Positions 37,101 through 51,400 of a DNA stretch of 64,000 nucleotides are shown here, piece by piece. The translations under genes and the position numbers were made by a program. Source of the DNA: Rotaria socialis (lineage: Eukaryota; Rotifera; Eurotatoria; Philodinida; Philodinidae); assembly GCA_905331475.1 (NCBI GenBank), contig CAJNYU010002346.1:186001-250000 (forward strand), read 5' to 3'. The notes beneath the pieces were generated by a model, which was not told where the DNA came from, searched no databases, and was given only the letters and a program-made list of their open reading frames with translations. Numbering within the stretch: position 1 is the first letter of the stretch; each line of letters begins with the position of its first letter.

Positions 37101-39109
37101 AATATTTTCAAAACAAGAATCAATACTATCTTGCGTAAAATACAACTAGTATGTAATCGAGATATCTAACTTTTGAAATGAACTTTTTTCATATATTATC
37201 GATTGAAAATATTCGATTGTAATAAATTGAAGAGGAATCTACTTTTTATTAAGTTTGTTCAACTACAATATTGTTTGCTGGTCAAATATACTTTTAGAAT
37301 GCTTCTTATTTTATTTTCTATTTAATCGGATTTTATCATGGTGATTATACTAGTTGGCAGTTACCGTGAAAAATAGGCTTTAATGAAAATATAAATTTCA
37401 GCATATTTTTCTCTTTCATTATGAACGACTATTATCTATTGAATATTTTATGTCATACTTCATTCTGTTTTTTACATTCGGAAAACTTTCATATTATTTA
37501 GTGCACTTCGTTTTTTTTGAATTTACAAATTGTACAAAAAGAATCTTTTAATATCAAAATTGAGAATACAAATAAAAATTCTTCATTCATTCCTTTATTC
37601 TATATCAGAAAAGATTATGTGAGACAAAAGTTGATAATGTTTTCATGAAACTTTGTTTTACAGTGATTCCTATGACAAAACAACTATAATTTTACTGAAT
37701 ATCTGCGCCTGAAATGACCTATTTTTACGGCGATCTTTTTATTCATAGTCCAATCATATGCGATAAGATTAATACAATCGAAAACGTATTTTGCCGATGA
37801 TTTTTTATTTTTTGTTGTGTCAAACAATTATTTGTTTACCTATACACTGTCATGTTTTGATCTGCCAGTACAATTTGGTCGTGATTTTCTCGGGAAAAAA
37901 ATCACAATAGGATATATTCATTTCGATTTATAATCGATTTTGGCTTTAAATTGATCGTTTTTCTAATTGTAAAAATCGATCAATAGCTATGTTGTGTCAT
38001 CTCAAAGTCAGTATATAGTCAAACAAGGACTCTGACGCTTGATAACGTATTATAGAAACTAAACAATCTGATAGGGAAAAGACATCCTTGTATGGAGGAG
38101 GCAATAGTGAAATGCTTTAACGCGCAGACATCAATTATCACATATATCTTTTGTATTTTTATTAAATGGAATATCACGATTGAGGTTAAATTGAATAAAT
38201 GCGAGGTATGCGTTTCAATAGAATCAACCGTTTCTAAATGCTTTTTCAGTGGTTACGTGTGAAGACAAGATCACGGTGTATCTTGCACTATGCTGACGTA
38301 AATCTCAAATTGTGGTTTCGTTTGCTTCGTTCTCTTGCTCATTCGAGAGAATCGCATGAAAAAAAATATTTGGTTTTGTAGACACCTTCATTTGTGTCTC
38401 ATCATCAAAATGTCATGTGCTTATGCCTAATGGTAGGAACATGGCCTGCCGAAACGAAACAAATCGTATGATTGAATACGGCGCGAAAACGAAAAGAAAA
38501 TGAATATATAAATGGATAGATGTTTATCTATGTGCTGCTACGTCACACTCATCGATCATTTATAAGGTGAAGGAAAAAAGAGCGTCAACTTAAAAAAAAA
38601 AGAGAAAAATTTAATGACGCTGACGCTCTACTGACAATTGATCACTGAATAGCACAAGCTTTTCTTTTTCAAAATTTATTTCGAGTTTCTATTGAACCAT
38701 TATCAGTATTGACAGTGCAAAAATAAGAAGTATGTACATAGCTCTTCATATCATAATATATGTGTGTACTTGTGTGATTATAAACGTAATTAGACGGTGT
38801 TCGTACAGTGTTCATTGAAGCGTGAATAAACGTACGGATGAATGTTTGTGGTTCAGATCAGTTTATACGATTCAGAAGCATATAAACATGACCGTTTCAC
38901 TATATTTGGTGAATAAAAGTTTAATTTTCATCTGATAGATGTAAAAAAATTGAGTTATAGCAATATCTTTTTGATTTTTTTTACAAAGAAAATTTTCGAA
39001 AATAATGTATGCATTTATCTATAATAATTTATTCTCTTCTCTTTGTTTGTCGTTTCGCTAATAAGTGCACCCTCAATATTATTTTCGTATTATTTTTGCA
39101 TACTTAGGT
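34198..39109. other. gene-free divergent interval
   Basis: About 4.9 kb between the nuclear receptor (minus) and the kinase gene (plus). I see no coding exon. It is AT-rich, with a TA run near 35212-35226 and a 9-bp inverted repeat (AGAGCGTCA at 38579, TGACGCTCT at 38621) about 0.5 kb before the kinase gene. The acceptor TACTTAG at 39101-39107, three bases before the kinase ATG, points to a 5' UTR intron. Confidence 0.5.
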
Positions 39110-40340
39110 ATGAATAATTGGTTGATTGACGAGCAATGGTTGGACGAATCTGCTGCTTGGCTAATGCCACCACCACCGCAACTTATTCAATCGAATAATA
39201 ATTCGCCCTATCATTCGTTTGGTGACTATGCTTATCCAACAATCGAACGTTTAGTAAGAATAATCAATCATTTTTCATTACCTCTATTTATTTGATTAGA
39301 CACCAACATACATGGATAATAATATTCTGAATTTTTACAAACTTTATAGTGATGGATCGTCAATAATACCAAATGTTATATCAAATAGAAATAAAATAAA
39401 AAGAGCATTTAGTCGTGAATATCGTACATTATATTGCCTAGGTAAAGGTGGTTTCGGTCAAGTGTACGAAGGTCAAAGACGCTCCGATAATTCATCAGTT
39501 GTAATTAAATTTTTACCTAAAGATCGTATACTCAATTGGGGAACATTTGAAGGCGTATGTAAAATAATTTTATTTTTTGCTTTTCATTTTCGACTTTTAA
39601 TGAAAAAAAAAGCGAACAATTTTTTCTATAGGAACGTGTACCATATGAAATAGAAATTCTATGGCGTCTTCGAGGTGTACCCGGTGTGGTAAGAATATTA
39701 GAGCATTTCGAAGAAGCTGACCGTTTTATATTTGTCATGGAGAAAATTCCAAATTCATGTACACTATTTGATTTGGTTATGGAAAGTCCTGCATTGGGTA
39801 ATACTGAATTATTACGTCATTTATTTCGAGAAATAATTCATATTAATATAACATTACAAATGTATGGTGTATGGCATCGAGATTGTAAACCAGAGAATAT
39901 AATTTATTGTAAGAATGATCGTTCATTACGTTTCATTGATTTTGGTTCAGCTGCGCCTGTACAATCAGAAGATTTTCATGAATTTCAAGTTAGATTCGTA
40001 GATTTGTTTTTCCCTGTACGAAATTAAAATTTAAAATGCTCGTATTTTATTTTAGGGTACTTTAGAAATTATGGTACCCGAATGGATACTTCAACGACGT
40101 TATAATGGTGAAAAAGCATGTGTATGGACTATCGGTGTATGTCTTTATTTTCTACTATATCGACAATATCCATTTCGTTCAAAAGCTGATATTATAAAAG
40201 GTCGACTAAATTTACCATATTTAACTTCGGTTAGCAAAGAAATATATCATACGATGAAACAATGTATAAATATAAACGAAAATCGTCGTCCCAAATTAAA
40301 TAATCTTCAATATTTATCTTGGCTTGATATTACATACTAG
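39110..40340 (+). CDS. PIM-family serine/threonine protein kinase
   Basis: Four exons, 39110-39253, 39300-39554, 39632-39988 and 40056-40340, give 346 residues. PIM kinases are constitutively active cytosolic and nuclear kinases. Catalytic features are intact: glycine loop GKGGFG at residues 96-101, the VIK lysine at 118, HRD at 215-217 within WHRDCKPENI, DFG at 236-238 and the VPEW segment at 259-262. The VPEW segment, preceded by GTLEIM, parallels PIM GTRVYSPPEW. The stretch GVPGVVRILEHFEEADRFIF matches the PIM region SGVIRLLDWFE. PIM kinases usually read HRDIKDEN, so KPEN is a difference. The N-terminal 85 residues are not conserved. Confidence 0.88.
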
Positions 40341-43300
40341 AATTATTATGAAATAAAAAAAAATTTAAACAACGATTAGAAACGAAATTATTCGTATAAT
40401 AGATCAGATATGAAATTACAAGTCATTTCAAACGATTCTTGTTTTTCTTGTAAAAATTTCGTTCATTGCTATTTATTCATCCAAGACTACAAACTTATTT
40501 TATCTTAAACAACTATGAAAATCGTAAAAAAAACTGATGGCGATCAATGACTAAGTATTTTCATTCATATTTTTTTTCGTCTTTTCCTTTTTATTGGGGT
40601 CGATTTGTTGAGATAGACATTTATATGCTACTCACAGTTTTTGTCCGTAAATTAGCCGAGCAAAAAATTACAAGATAGAATTCTTCGCAAATAAAAATAA
40701 GAAAAGGCGCACGAAAGAGAAAATATACTTTTCTTTCATCACGCCGGCATAACTGTTATTTATGTTGACTATGAAATCGTTGTAAACACGCTGAAACCAA
40801 TTTACATTGATCCAAGGTTATTGGTTAACACACTTCTATTAATATTTAAATAAAGAAGTTATTTGCCATGAAACGTTGTTGGATACACCAATCGTAAAAT
40901 CAGTTAAACACAGTGCTATTGACTACAAAATGGGAATAAATTGTAGTTAATAGAAGGCATGTTTTGTCTCATCATTATTGATTCAAGGAGTAGAATCAAT
41001 CATGCCGTGTAAAAATGAAATGAAAAACACCAGTAAAATATCAAGGTTTTATCAATACAACAATCCAAATAAGTTTGATTCAGTCTCATTAGTTTTAGTA
41101 GAATAAACAGTAAAAAACAATTTCTTAAATCTCATATTTTTCAAGTCTTGTCGAAAAACAAAATTCAACCACGATAGTAGAAAATGTCACCCTAGTGAAG
41201 TTTTTCTTATCTTAATGCATTTACTTCACTACAAACTCTTAGGAAGATTCTAGTTTGAAATTTAAAAATAAAAAAATGACTTCCACTACATAATTACTGT
41301 CTCTGAAAAAACAATTTTGTTGTAATTAGTTTTTCGAATAATCCTCACTTGGAATCAATGACGATTAATCTTTTGTTTAATGATTTATTTTGGCAATGTT
41401 ATTTTCGAAAATCTTATAATTAACTGCAATTGGATACACTCGTGAGTCGGCAAATGCAATTTTCTTATAGCCAATGTGATCAATTAACTAATGATGACAT
41501 GCTATTCAAACATTATTTGAAAAGGTTACAATTCGTTCATGAAATGAGACACAATGTCAACTATTCAGTCTCATCGTGTCGAAATGAAATCATAACTGGC
41601 AGGTGTTCGTATCTATGCAGAAATAAGCATATCATAAACCCATCTAGGATTTATCACGGTCAAATAAAAATACTGTAATTATTGTCAGAGTTTGTTTGAA
41701 AAGTCAGCCGGTAATTGGGTTTTTAATAGCTCATGATTTTTGCTGGCTATTTGTTTTGAATTTTAGACACGCGATAAACTGATCCTGCAGTGCAGGACTG
41801 TGTGTCAATGACTCGAAATAAATATAGCAACATAGGCTTAAATTGCACTAAACTATTGTCTGGCACTTGTTCGAACTACTATAAAACTGTCACATCATGT
41901 CGGCGTTTTCATCAAAGAGTTGTTGCAGCTGTTTACACAACAAAAATAGCATGATTTTTCTACATCCAGAATGAATGCAAATAAAATATGAAAATATATA
42001 TTTTCGTTTGTAGTTATGAATCATAATAGAAAAAATCTTCGATCGTATTACTTCTTAAACGAGCCTAAATCAGAAAATATTTTTTTACATATGTCAATGT
42101 TTGTCAATGGAGAAAATGAGAATTTATTTTGCTTTTTGATATCGATACTTGATGGCTTGCCGATGAAAAAAATGATTTTCTTAACTCAGTTCTACAGAAA
42201 GAAATACAATCCAAGGCTTCTTTTTACTATTTCGAACTGCAAACAAAAGTTTCTTAAATGTGAAACAATATGTGTCGATAGCTTTTACAATTGAAAATAC
42301 TGCTGAGATTAGATTCTGTAACCGTCGGAAACATGTATTTACATTTATTCAGTATGCAGAAAAACATGATATTTAATATCCAGCAAAAACTGTTACTCTT
42401 TGAGGAAAAAGTGAAAGGGTATTAAAAATTTTATGGTAGCTAGAGCATATGTAAGGCAAAATTTCGATGTAATTCGAGTCTGTTGCTGTGATAGCTATGG
42501 GAGTTAAATGTCTCGAAAAAGATGTTGTCTCACAGAGAGAAAGAGAACATTCTTTACCACGATGGCTGGCAAACAGGCAGTCGCTCCTGTTCGTTACATC
42601 AAAAGACGAAAAATCAAATTCGATAGTTTTAGCTATTATGGGTCAAGAGTCATTCAAACAGAATACTATATTAGTAGCATTAATCGTAACTGACGTACAT
42701 TAAGTCAATGGCATAGCACATTATATAACAATAAATATGAGCCAAATAAATAATAACTTTGTGTCTTTTTCCATATTCGTATTAAACATAATGCTTTTAC
42801 AAATTACACTAGTCGGCGACACATCTTGATTTACATAAACGTGAACATCCTTGATAATACTTTGAATGCAGTTTTTGGATTGAGTATTCACTAATATGTC
42901 AAATAAATCAACTAAATATGCATCAATAACTTCGTAAGATACATTAGTATATTCGATTGAAAACAGTTGCTATCTATTATGTATCAATAATTTTATGGGC
43001 ACACGCACGGTTTTTACTTCTATTCGAGTATTAGTGCATTCTTGATATACAATCGATCACTGTCATAGATCATCTTCTCCTATGTTCGGACATTTATAAC
43101 ATATAAGTATTATCCTTCTATTGTAAATCAGACATATAATTGTCTTTGACATACACTCTAAGAAAAGTATTTTTTAGAAACTTACAAGGCTTTTTGCCAA
43201 ACCTTGAGGATTTGTACTTTCGTGAGAAACCTTTCTACATTCATTGAATTGATACGAGACATGTTTAGGCTTTTTGCGAAACCCTCAAAAAGATTCTTCC

Positions 43301-45556
43301 CGTGTGCCCAATGCAAGAATGTTTTTAGGTTTTGTACTGTTGGTCGAACCTTTCTAAGTTCGGTATGGTACTTCTTGTTTTGTAAAGGATAAAACGCAAA
43401 CATCCCTAGTCAAACTTTTTTTTGCAAGCGCATCCAATTCTTGACTTTTTTGATCAAGAAAGTCAAGAACTATGGACACATCTTAAGGCAAGGCATGAAT
43501 CCTTTCGGTGAACTCAAGTTATTAAACTTCTTGTTCACGTGCTTGAATTTTTATCTAAGTGTTTCTGTTATTAAAGAACTTTTTCAACTTTTTTCTTCAA
43601 TTTTACATTCACAATAACTCAACTTTTAATAAAAAATGATAGTTGCATTTTTTTGGTGACTCATGCAAACATTGAAGCGCTCGTCTTGAGCAAGAAAGTC
43701 ATGCGCTATGGGCACATCTTGAGCTTAAGTCTTGCAAGCGCATGAATAAAAAGGCTCGACCAGGGATAAATTTCATCATATGAACCTTACGATGAACGAT
43801 AGACAATGATACAATTCATTTTAAATAATTTTCACTAATTGACTAAGAAAAACGTAAGCGACTCTAGAAAAAATAAATCCAAGAATGTTAATCAATTGAG
43901 TAGTTATCACATAAGATACTTTCGAAGGCAACTTTATAAATTAAAATGAATTCAACTAACATACACATTAAGAAAAGAAAACTCCAGGTAATGATTTTTA
44001 AAGTTTTATTTTATTGGAATGATCATTTTATCGGCACTTAAATAATTGTTAAAACATTCAACGAGTGTCTTTTCTGTTTCTATTAATGGTTTTATTGAAA
44101 GGAAACCAACAATCAAACATAAATACAAGTGTAGAGAAACAAAAACAAAAAGGTAATCGATTTCGACAGTAAACAAAATTGGAAGCGAGCAATCACATAT
44201 AGGCACCCTTGAAATATTTGATAGTTTTTCTCAGCAGTTTTTTATTTTAGAAATTAATACTTCGTGTCAGAAGATTTATCTATCAATATTCTGCCGAATT
44301 TCAATCGAATTCTTAAAATTTTGGCTTAAAAGTTAAAAACAATAACTGCACAATATTTCCATTATCATTGTCCAATCATCAGTTATTATTATGAGCAACT
44401 AGCGTAACATAGAATTCGGCTATAAAGTCAGAAATCATATTCTTTGAAAGCCCAAAACATTCTAACGAACGATATTGAAACAACAGCTATTCTCGGGTAA
44501 AAAATTGTCACAAATTCAAAGTGACAGTATAACCTGCAATTAATTTTACAAATTAAAAGTTAAGATTGCACGCTGCATTGTAATCTTTTAGATAATAAAA
44601 ACAGGAGTCTTCTGACGACTAAGCATTAGTTTCAACGATGAAAGCTACTCGAGAACGACGGAAAATAAAAGTCGTATGATTACTCTTAGGCCATCCCATT
44701 AACAAAACTCTACATTTTCTCTTTCTTTTAAGAATGAGTCCTAACATAACTAGGTCATCATTATGTTAATTCATTTGATTGCTCTATTACACATCAATAA
44801 AACTCCCGAATATGCGCTTTAAATTAGTTTAAGAAAATTTTCAATACATGACGCATGCTGCACGTTTTTTTTTTGCATTAACCCGATACCATTAAGTACC
44901 GACAAAGAACTAACAATTGATTCTCTGTCGGAGAATAAATATCAATATACTTCAGTCGTTGGTCGTCATGTCAACCAATTTTTATCAGCAACAGCGCGTA
45001 CCGTCATGACAACAAACATCACATCGAACAGTGTCTACTGATGGTTCTTTCCAATGTGAATCATATCAGTCGTCTGCGCAAGTTTGTTTATCATATAGCT
45101 ACTAAATAGTATCTTACTTATCTATCTCAATTAAATTCGAATAAACTTCATTCTAATTTTATTTTTCCCAGAAAAACAACAGAAGAAACAAACATACACT
45201 GAGACATCGAATAAAACAAGCAAAACAATCATCACAATTCTGTTTCTCTCTTGATTTCTCTTTACAAATGTCACATACGAACAACACAGCGAAAAAAGAA
45301 CCATTTATCATCAGAAAGCAAATAAACGAAAACGAAAAAGAAATGAAAAGATTTATCAATGAATACATAGATGTGAGAAACATAGGATGAAAAAACGAAA
45401 AGTTAAACAATAACAAAAGAAGATGAAGTAGACTTACGAATAAACCACATTGCGTTTAGATGAATGATATCAAGCACAAAATAGACAATATTAGCGGATT
45501 AATCACCGGTTATTGTGCGTCAGATATTAAATGAATAGACAGATAGAACATTATAG
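40341..45556. other. gene-free convergent interval with degenerate repeats
   Basis: About 5.2 kb without a supported gene. Between 43180 and 43760 there are two pairs of diverged direct repeats: GGCTTTTTGC(C/G)AAACC at 43189 and 43269, and CAAGAAAGTCA...GGCACATCTT-like copies at 43455 and 43691. They look like old transposon remains. No open frame in this stretch has recognisable content. Confidence 0.45.
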
Positions 45557-46010
45557 CTAATGTTCGTTTCTTTCCTCTTTGATAACAACTGATGTTTCTG
45601 ATTCACGAACATTGTCAGTTTGTTCATCATCATCATTATCATCTTCAGTTTTATTTTTATTTTGTAATGTTTGTCCTGTTATCAAGGGTTCCATAACATT
45701 TTGCATAGCTTGCTGCAAAAATTTTGCAGCTGCTTCAGGATCATTGTGTAAAGAAGGTGAAATCTGGCCTTGCTGTTGTAACATAGGCGAAAGCCAAGCA
45801 GCTTGTGATGCTAAATAATACGACCATGCTAATAAAAATCGGTAATCCGGTGGAACTGTTGGTGTTTGCGAATTGCTTGTAGATGAATTTGTTGATTTTG
45901 ATACTGGTGGTTGTGGAGGAGCTGAAATTGTTACATTTGATGGAGTAGGAGTAGGTGAAGGCATATGTTGTTGTTGTTGTTGCTGCTGTTGTTGCTGCTG
46001 CTGCTGCTGC

Positions 46011-46075
<65 letters not shown>

Positions 46076-46090
46076 TTGTTGTTGTTGTTG

Positions 46091-46144
<54 letters not shown>

Positions 46145-48468
46145 TTGTTGTTGTAGTTGAATAGGAAGTTCAACTGACGATTCATTTTGATTTTTTTGAT
46201 GATTTACTGATTTTCCATGACGGGTTGGAACTTTAACACGACGCGTATCAATCACTTTAAATTGATCTAAACAAATAAAATTGAAAATAAAGAGACTCTA
46301 AAAGGAAATGATAAAACTTACTTTTTTCTTCATCTTTTTTGGCTCGATTAACATAATACTGTGTTACATCTGCTTTATTCTGAATAAAATTACGTGGCAT
46401 ACCCGCATGTTTATATTTTATATGATATGTTGCTGCATAACGTGTAAAAATGTCTTCACCACAATAACCACATCTAAATATTATTAAAATTTTACATCAT
46501 ACTTTATGTACATACGTTGAACATTAAAAAAAAAGAATCTATATAATTGCAATTTGGATAAAAATTTTCAGAATCGAATGCGAACTCAAATCGGATCAGA
46601 CACAGGACTGTGATACGAAAGCATACATTCGATCATTTATTATGGTTTGGTATCAGTTACATTTTTGAATGAAAGATTACCTGATTAATGCAAGAAAAAG
46701 ACAATTAGTCATTCTTTTAAACTTGCTCATTGTACATTAGCTGATTTTAACAATTGATAATTGTAAATACAATCTTTCTATTTGAATGTATAGTCTTTCA
46801 TTGTGTTAATTTTATTTTTTCGTCTTCTGTTATAATCGAGTCGATCGTAAAATTAAAATTAATTCTTTAAATCGATAGACACTATTGTGATGAAACGAAA
46901 AGCTTATGATTGAATTTCATTTCACACGTGCCATTTAATGATTAGACTGTATTTGATTTTTCTATTGACAATGAATTGAACATTTCTGTAAACATAAGTG
47001 ATTTTCCTATGCGACATCAAACATAGTTTTCGGTAATATGAATAATACAAATAATTAAGTCTATTCTCTTTTAACTTGACTAAGATGGAGCCGGATATTT
47101 ATATTTGTTTTAAGAAAGAATAGGAAAACAAAATGAGGATGGTGATGGTGATGATGATGAAGTGACAGTCAATCAACCGTTATTTGTCAATAGAAAATAT
47201 TTTAACAGAAGAATCAAAAAAAAAGATCAAAGCAACTCACTTGTATGGCTTTTCATCTGTGTGTACAAATACGTGATCTTCCATGCTTGGCCGATGATTT
47301 GTTGTATATGAACACAGTTTGCATGCATACCTGATTTTTCAATAAAAAAAATGTTTTAAATGATGAAAACTTATAAGAATATTTACTCACTGTTTATCTG
47401 GTTCATATAATGAACCATAATACTGTTTAGGACGATTATAAACAAGAAGATATTCAGAACCATCTAAAAAGCATGTATAATGCAATCGATAGTTATATGG
47501 TTAATAGGCGTACCTTCGCATTCGGCTTCTTTTGTGGCAGATGTTGATGAATCAACAATAGGTATTTGATGTGGTCCTATTTTGAATTTGAGTGTTGGTC
47601 TAACCATAGTAGGTGATGAATCGAAAAGATTTACATCTACTGGGTGTTCATCATCATCAAATGGTATTGGCTCAAGATTTTCTGTTTCACTTGCATCATC
47701 ACTTGCTGCTGGCGAAGATTCATTGCCATCGTCAACTATGGTTTTCAATGATATAGCAACACCATTGATTGGTGCAGATTCACTATCATATTGATTTGAT
47801 CGACGTGATTTTTTAACTTGTGGTTCACCATTTGTTGCTCTTGTTGTTTGCGGCGGCGGCGGCGGCGTCGGCCGTGGTGGTGGTGGTGGAGGCGGAGGCG
47901 CTAATGTTGGCGGTGGCGTATTTGAATTCGCTATAGATGTTAGTTCTGAATTGTTTAAATCTCGATAGAAGTCTTGTTCGCGCACACGATTTTCATTTAT
48001 TTTAACTTCCATATTTGGATGGCATAGTTCAATGTGCACCATAATTGTTGATTTTGTTGTCGATTTATGACCGCAATATGCACATGCATATGGTGTTAAA
48101 TCTGTATGGCGATAAATATGATTTTGCATAAGTGATGTTGATGGTGCTTTATAATCACAATGTTTACATTGAAAACGAAGTGGTCGTTTGTTTGATGGTA
48201 TTGTTCCGGTTTGCTTTGTTTTTCTTGTATTTGGTATTTCTAATATACGCTTATTAGTTGACTGATTTTGTTTTGGTGATGTCATGAATGATGCTGACGA
48301 GGATGATGTCGACGATGGCGGTGAAAGTAAACTGGATAAATTTTGATTTTGTTTAAGAATAATCTCATTGTTAGTTGCTGATTTCTTTTTGAAACTTAAA
48401 TCAAGAACATTGTCATTATTATTATTATTATTATCTTCATCATCTGTCAAAATGTGTGTCACTATCAT
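45557..48468 (-). CDS. four-finger C2H2 zinc-finger protein with a 62-residue polyglutamine run
   Basis: Five exons, 48468-47514, 47463-47391, 47330-47241, 46473-46322 and 46266-45557, join in phase to 659 residues. Two adjacent C2H2 fingers lie in exon 1 (FQCKHCDYKAPS...HIYRH and YACAYCGHKSTT...HIELCH). Two more come from exons 3 and 4 (YACKLCSYTTNH...HVFVH and YKCGYCGEDIF...HIKYKH). Between the pairs are a proline run, an acidic Ser-rich stretch and a KKSRR basic cluster that could be a nuclear signal. The finger pairs are the CxxC...HxxxH type of nuclear DNA-binding or chromatin factors. The C-terminus holds the long Gln run, then a Pro/Ser/Thr-rich and acidic tail ending VVIKEERN. No orthologue recognised. 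Confidence 0.88.
45968..46153 (-). repeat. coding CAG/CAA repeat, 62 glutamine codons
   Basis: An uninterrupted 186-bp trinucleotide array inside exon 5 of the zinc-finger gene. It is organised in blocks: runs of pure CAA alternate with runs of pure CAG, the longest CAG run being about 13 codons. Open frames reported in this region on either strand are shadows of this repeat. Confidence 0.97.
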
Positions 48469-51400
48469 GATCTAAAATTCTATTAACGAAAAACAAAATC
48501 AAAAATAATAATTAAAGATCAACAAGAAGTGGTCAAGTGTATCGTAGAACGACATATAAAATATAACAGTCCAATATCAACATATTCATCGCCTACTTTT
48601 TTTTTCTTTTTTTTACTACTTACTATTCCTGCTGCTCTGTATACAACCCCATTTTTATTATATTCTTGCGCGTGGTTTGTTTACTCAGTTTAGCAAACAA
48701 GACCCGACGCCTTCTTCTTTTCTTCTTCTTTTTTTTTCTACGACTCTTAGTTTAGATTCTTACTGCTTCGTTTTTTTTCGAGACATGAAAAGGGTCGATA
48801 TATTTATATATATATATGCACGTTTGCTTCATCTCTTCTCTTCTTACTAGTAGTATACTGTTATATGTATGGATCAATTTCAAAGCATGCAAAAATTTTT
48901 AATCATCATTCAATGCTTATACTCACTTGATCAACGATATATTATGCTACAGCTTTAAACAGAAAGGAAGAAGAATAGATTTAAAAAAATGATAACGTTG
49001 ATGTAGGTATAATAGGTCGTTTGCTAATGTTTGTATAGTGAATAATTTAAAAAAATAATAGCACGAAACAAGTAAATATTGAACATTCGCTAATAAACAT
49101 CTTACAATAGGAGAGCTTACCTTCGAATTAGTGTAAATGTATTTATAATACAAATGAAGGAACTGTGAATTGTTTCTATTTAAATGTATATCAGGTGCAA
49201 ATAAAAGACGACAGAGAGAGAGAGAGAGAGAGAGAGGGAGAAAGAGAGAAGAGAAGAAAAAAAAGAGAGAAGACAAGTAATGATGATGAGTAAACAAACT
49301 CTTAAAGACGATAATTGTCAAGAGTGCTTGACAAATGGATGCAAGAAAGCGAACGAGAAGGATGTTTACATAATATAATCAGACTTACAAATGTGAATAA
49401 AACAAACTTCTCCTTCTATGTTTTTCTCCTTTCAACAAAAATAATGACAGGCTACAGAATTGTATAGGAAAAAACGAATACTAAAGAATGAGAAAAGGAG
49501 AAAAAAAATTGTTAATCAAAGGAAAATGGTTTTATTTAGTTATTTATAAATCGTGATGAAGGAACACAAAAATTCTAACATACGGGAAACAGCACCATCA
49601 GGTACTGTTTATTTTCACTAACACACACAGCAATGTGCGTGAGCAAACATTATCTAAGTTTTTTTTTTTCATTAAGAAAAATTGTGCCAGACGGATTCTG
49701 AACATGATAAGTTGTTTGAAAGATTTTATTTCAAAATTTTATTTCAGTACATACGGTAGAAACAGAGAAAAGTTTGATTTGTTGGAAATGGTCTACCTAT
49801 ATTGTTTGTCGATCGAAAAAAGAACAACCTTCATCTTTCTTTCTTTCTTTTTTTTATTTTTACATGGTATTATTGTCATTCTAATCGAATATACATAAAA
49901 AAAGCGATATCTCTCTTCCTCTTACTCGATTTTTTTCCTTCTTTACCAACTCAAGAAGATTTTTTGTCGAAATATCCACTTTTTTCTTCTCTCTGTTTGA
50001 TAAAGCTTTGTGTAAATTGTGTGCGTTTTCATCAAAAGTCTGTCTCTCTCTCTCTCTCTGTTCTGATGCTGTTTGAAAAAAGCAGATGGCGTCTCTCCTG
50101 TATGCATATATGTGTGTTTACTTCTCTCTCTCTCTCCTTCATCGTCATCGTCATTTAAATATTTTGGGCTAAGAATACGAATACTGAAGGGAACTGTAAT
50201 CCATCGTTGACTACTATGATCAAATTTCGGAGTGCAAGAACGTGCGCGCATTCGCCGTAAATCCTCATTTTATGTTTATTTTTATAAAAATTTGTTGCGC
50301 CAGCAACTCGAAAGAATAATTGCTTTATCGTGTGGATGTAGAGAAAGAGCATGAGTGAGTGAGTTATTTGAGAACTTGTCATCCGTTGCGCGTGCACACA
50401 CACAATTGTTCTGTCAGTCAGGGATTTACATTGGCTGATAAGAGAGGGAAAAAATCGAGAACCATGATTTAACTTTGTCGATAAGTAAAACAAAAAGAAA
50501 TAAATGACGAAGGGAACAAGAGAGGCAGAGAGAAAATCTCAAATGAAGTAGGTATAAACTTCATCGTCTCATTTTTTTCTCATCTTGTGTACTCAAAAAC
50601 GATATCGATCATAACATATAAATAATTTGTCAGAAAAGAATAAGACTCGACCTAGCTTATATTCTTACCTGATAAATAGTACTAATTCAACTCATTACAG
50701 CACATCAATTTCAAAAGCAAGCAAATGAATGAAGTTGTCGGATGACGTGTGTATACATTGACATTATATTAGAGCCTTTGCTTGCTCTTTCTCTCTCTCT
50801 CTCTTTCTCTATAGCAAAGAAAAGACTCAAACATACATACACACACACACACACAAAATCAAACAACTCTTTCTCTCTTTTCAAAAAAAAAAAGAAAAAA
50901 ATGAAAAGATCGGATGATCACTACCACAACCAGTTGCACTCATCGTAGGCGCTTGTGATGTCATTTAATGTACATATATATATATATATAGACGGTTGAC
51001 ACAATAAAATACTCTTTTAGACTATAATATATGCTGTTATCAGTATAGAGCACAACGAAGCTATTTTTCCTGTTTACTTGTATAGCCACCTCATTGCCTG
51101 TAAATAATCGGGGCGGCAGAGACACCTAAAACCGAACGACAAAAAAAACGAGAAAGTGTACATATGGTGATAAAAAAAATCTAAACTTACTGAAAGAGAG
51201 ACGAAAGAAATAAAAACCAAACAAAAGGGAGAGAGAGAGAGAGAGCAGCAGCAGAGACGGGAAGCGTTGAAGAGTAATGAAATAAATGTCGAACATTTGC
51301 CATTGTGATTAAAACTGCGTTTGATCAAGACCTTAGGTATTTTTTTTATATTGTTGATTCGCTGTTTGATAGAATAACTAAAATGAAAAGTATCAATCGC

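Noticed and set aside
42488-42703. Two overlapping open frames, one containing MAGKQAVAPVRY
   Set aside because: Superficially histone-like basic stretch, but the residues do not follow any histone and the frame is short.
45931-46185. Long open frames reading poly-Ser/Asn, poly-Cys, poly-Ala/Val and poly-Leu
   Set aside because: All are other-frame readings of the CAG/CAA array that encodes polyglutamine in the zinc-finger gene.
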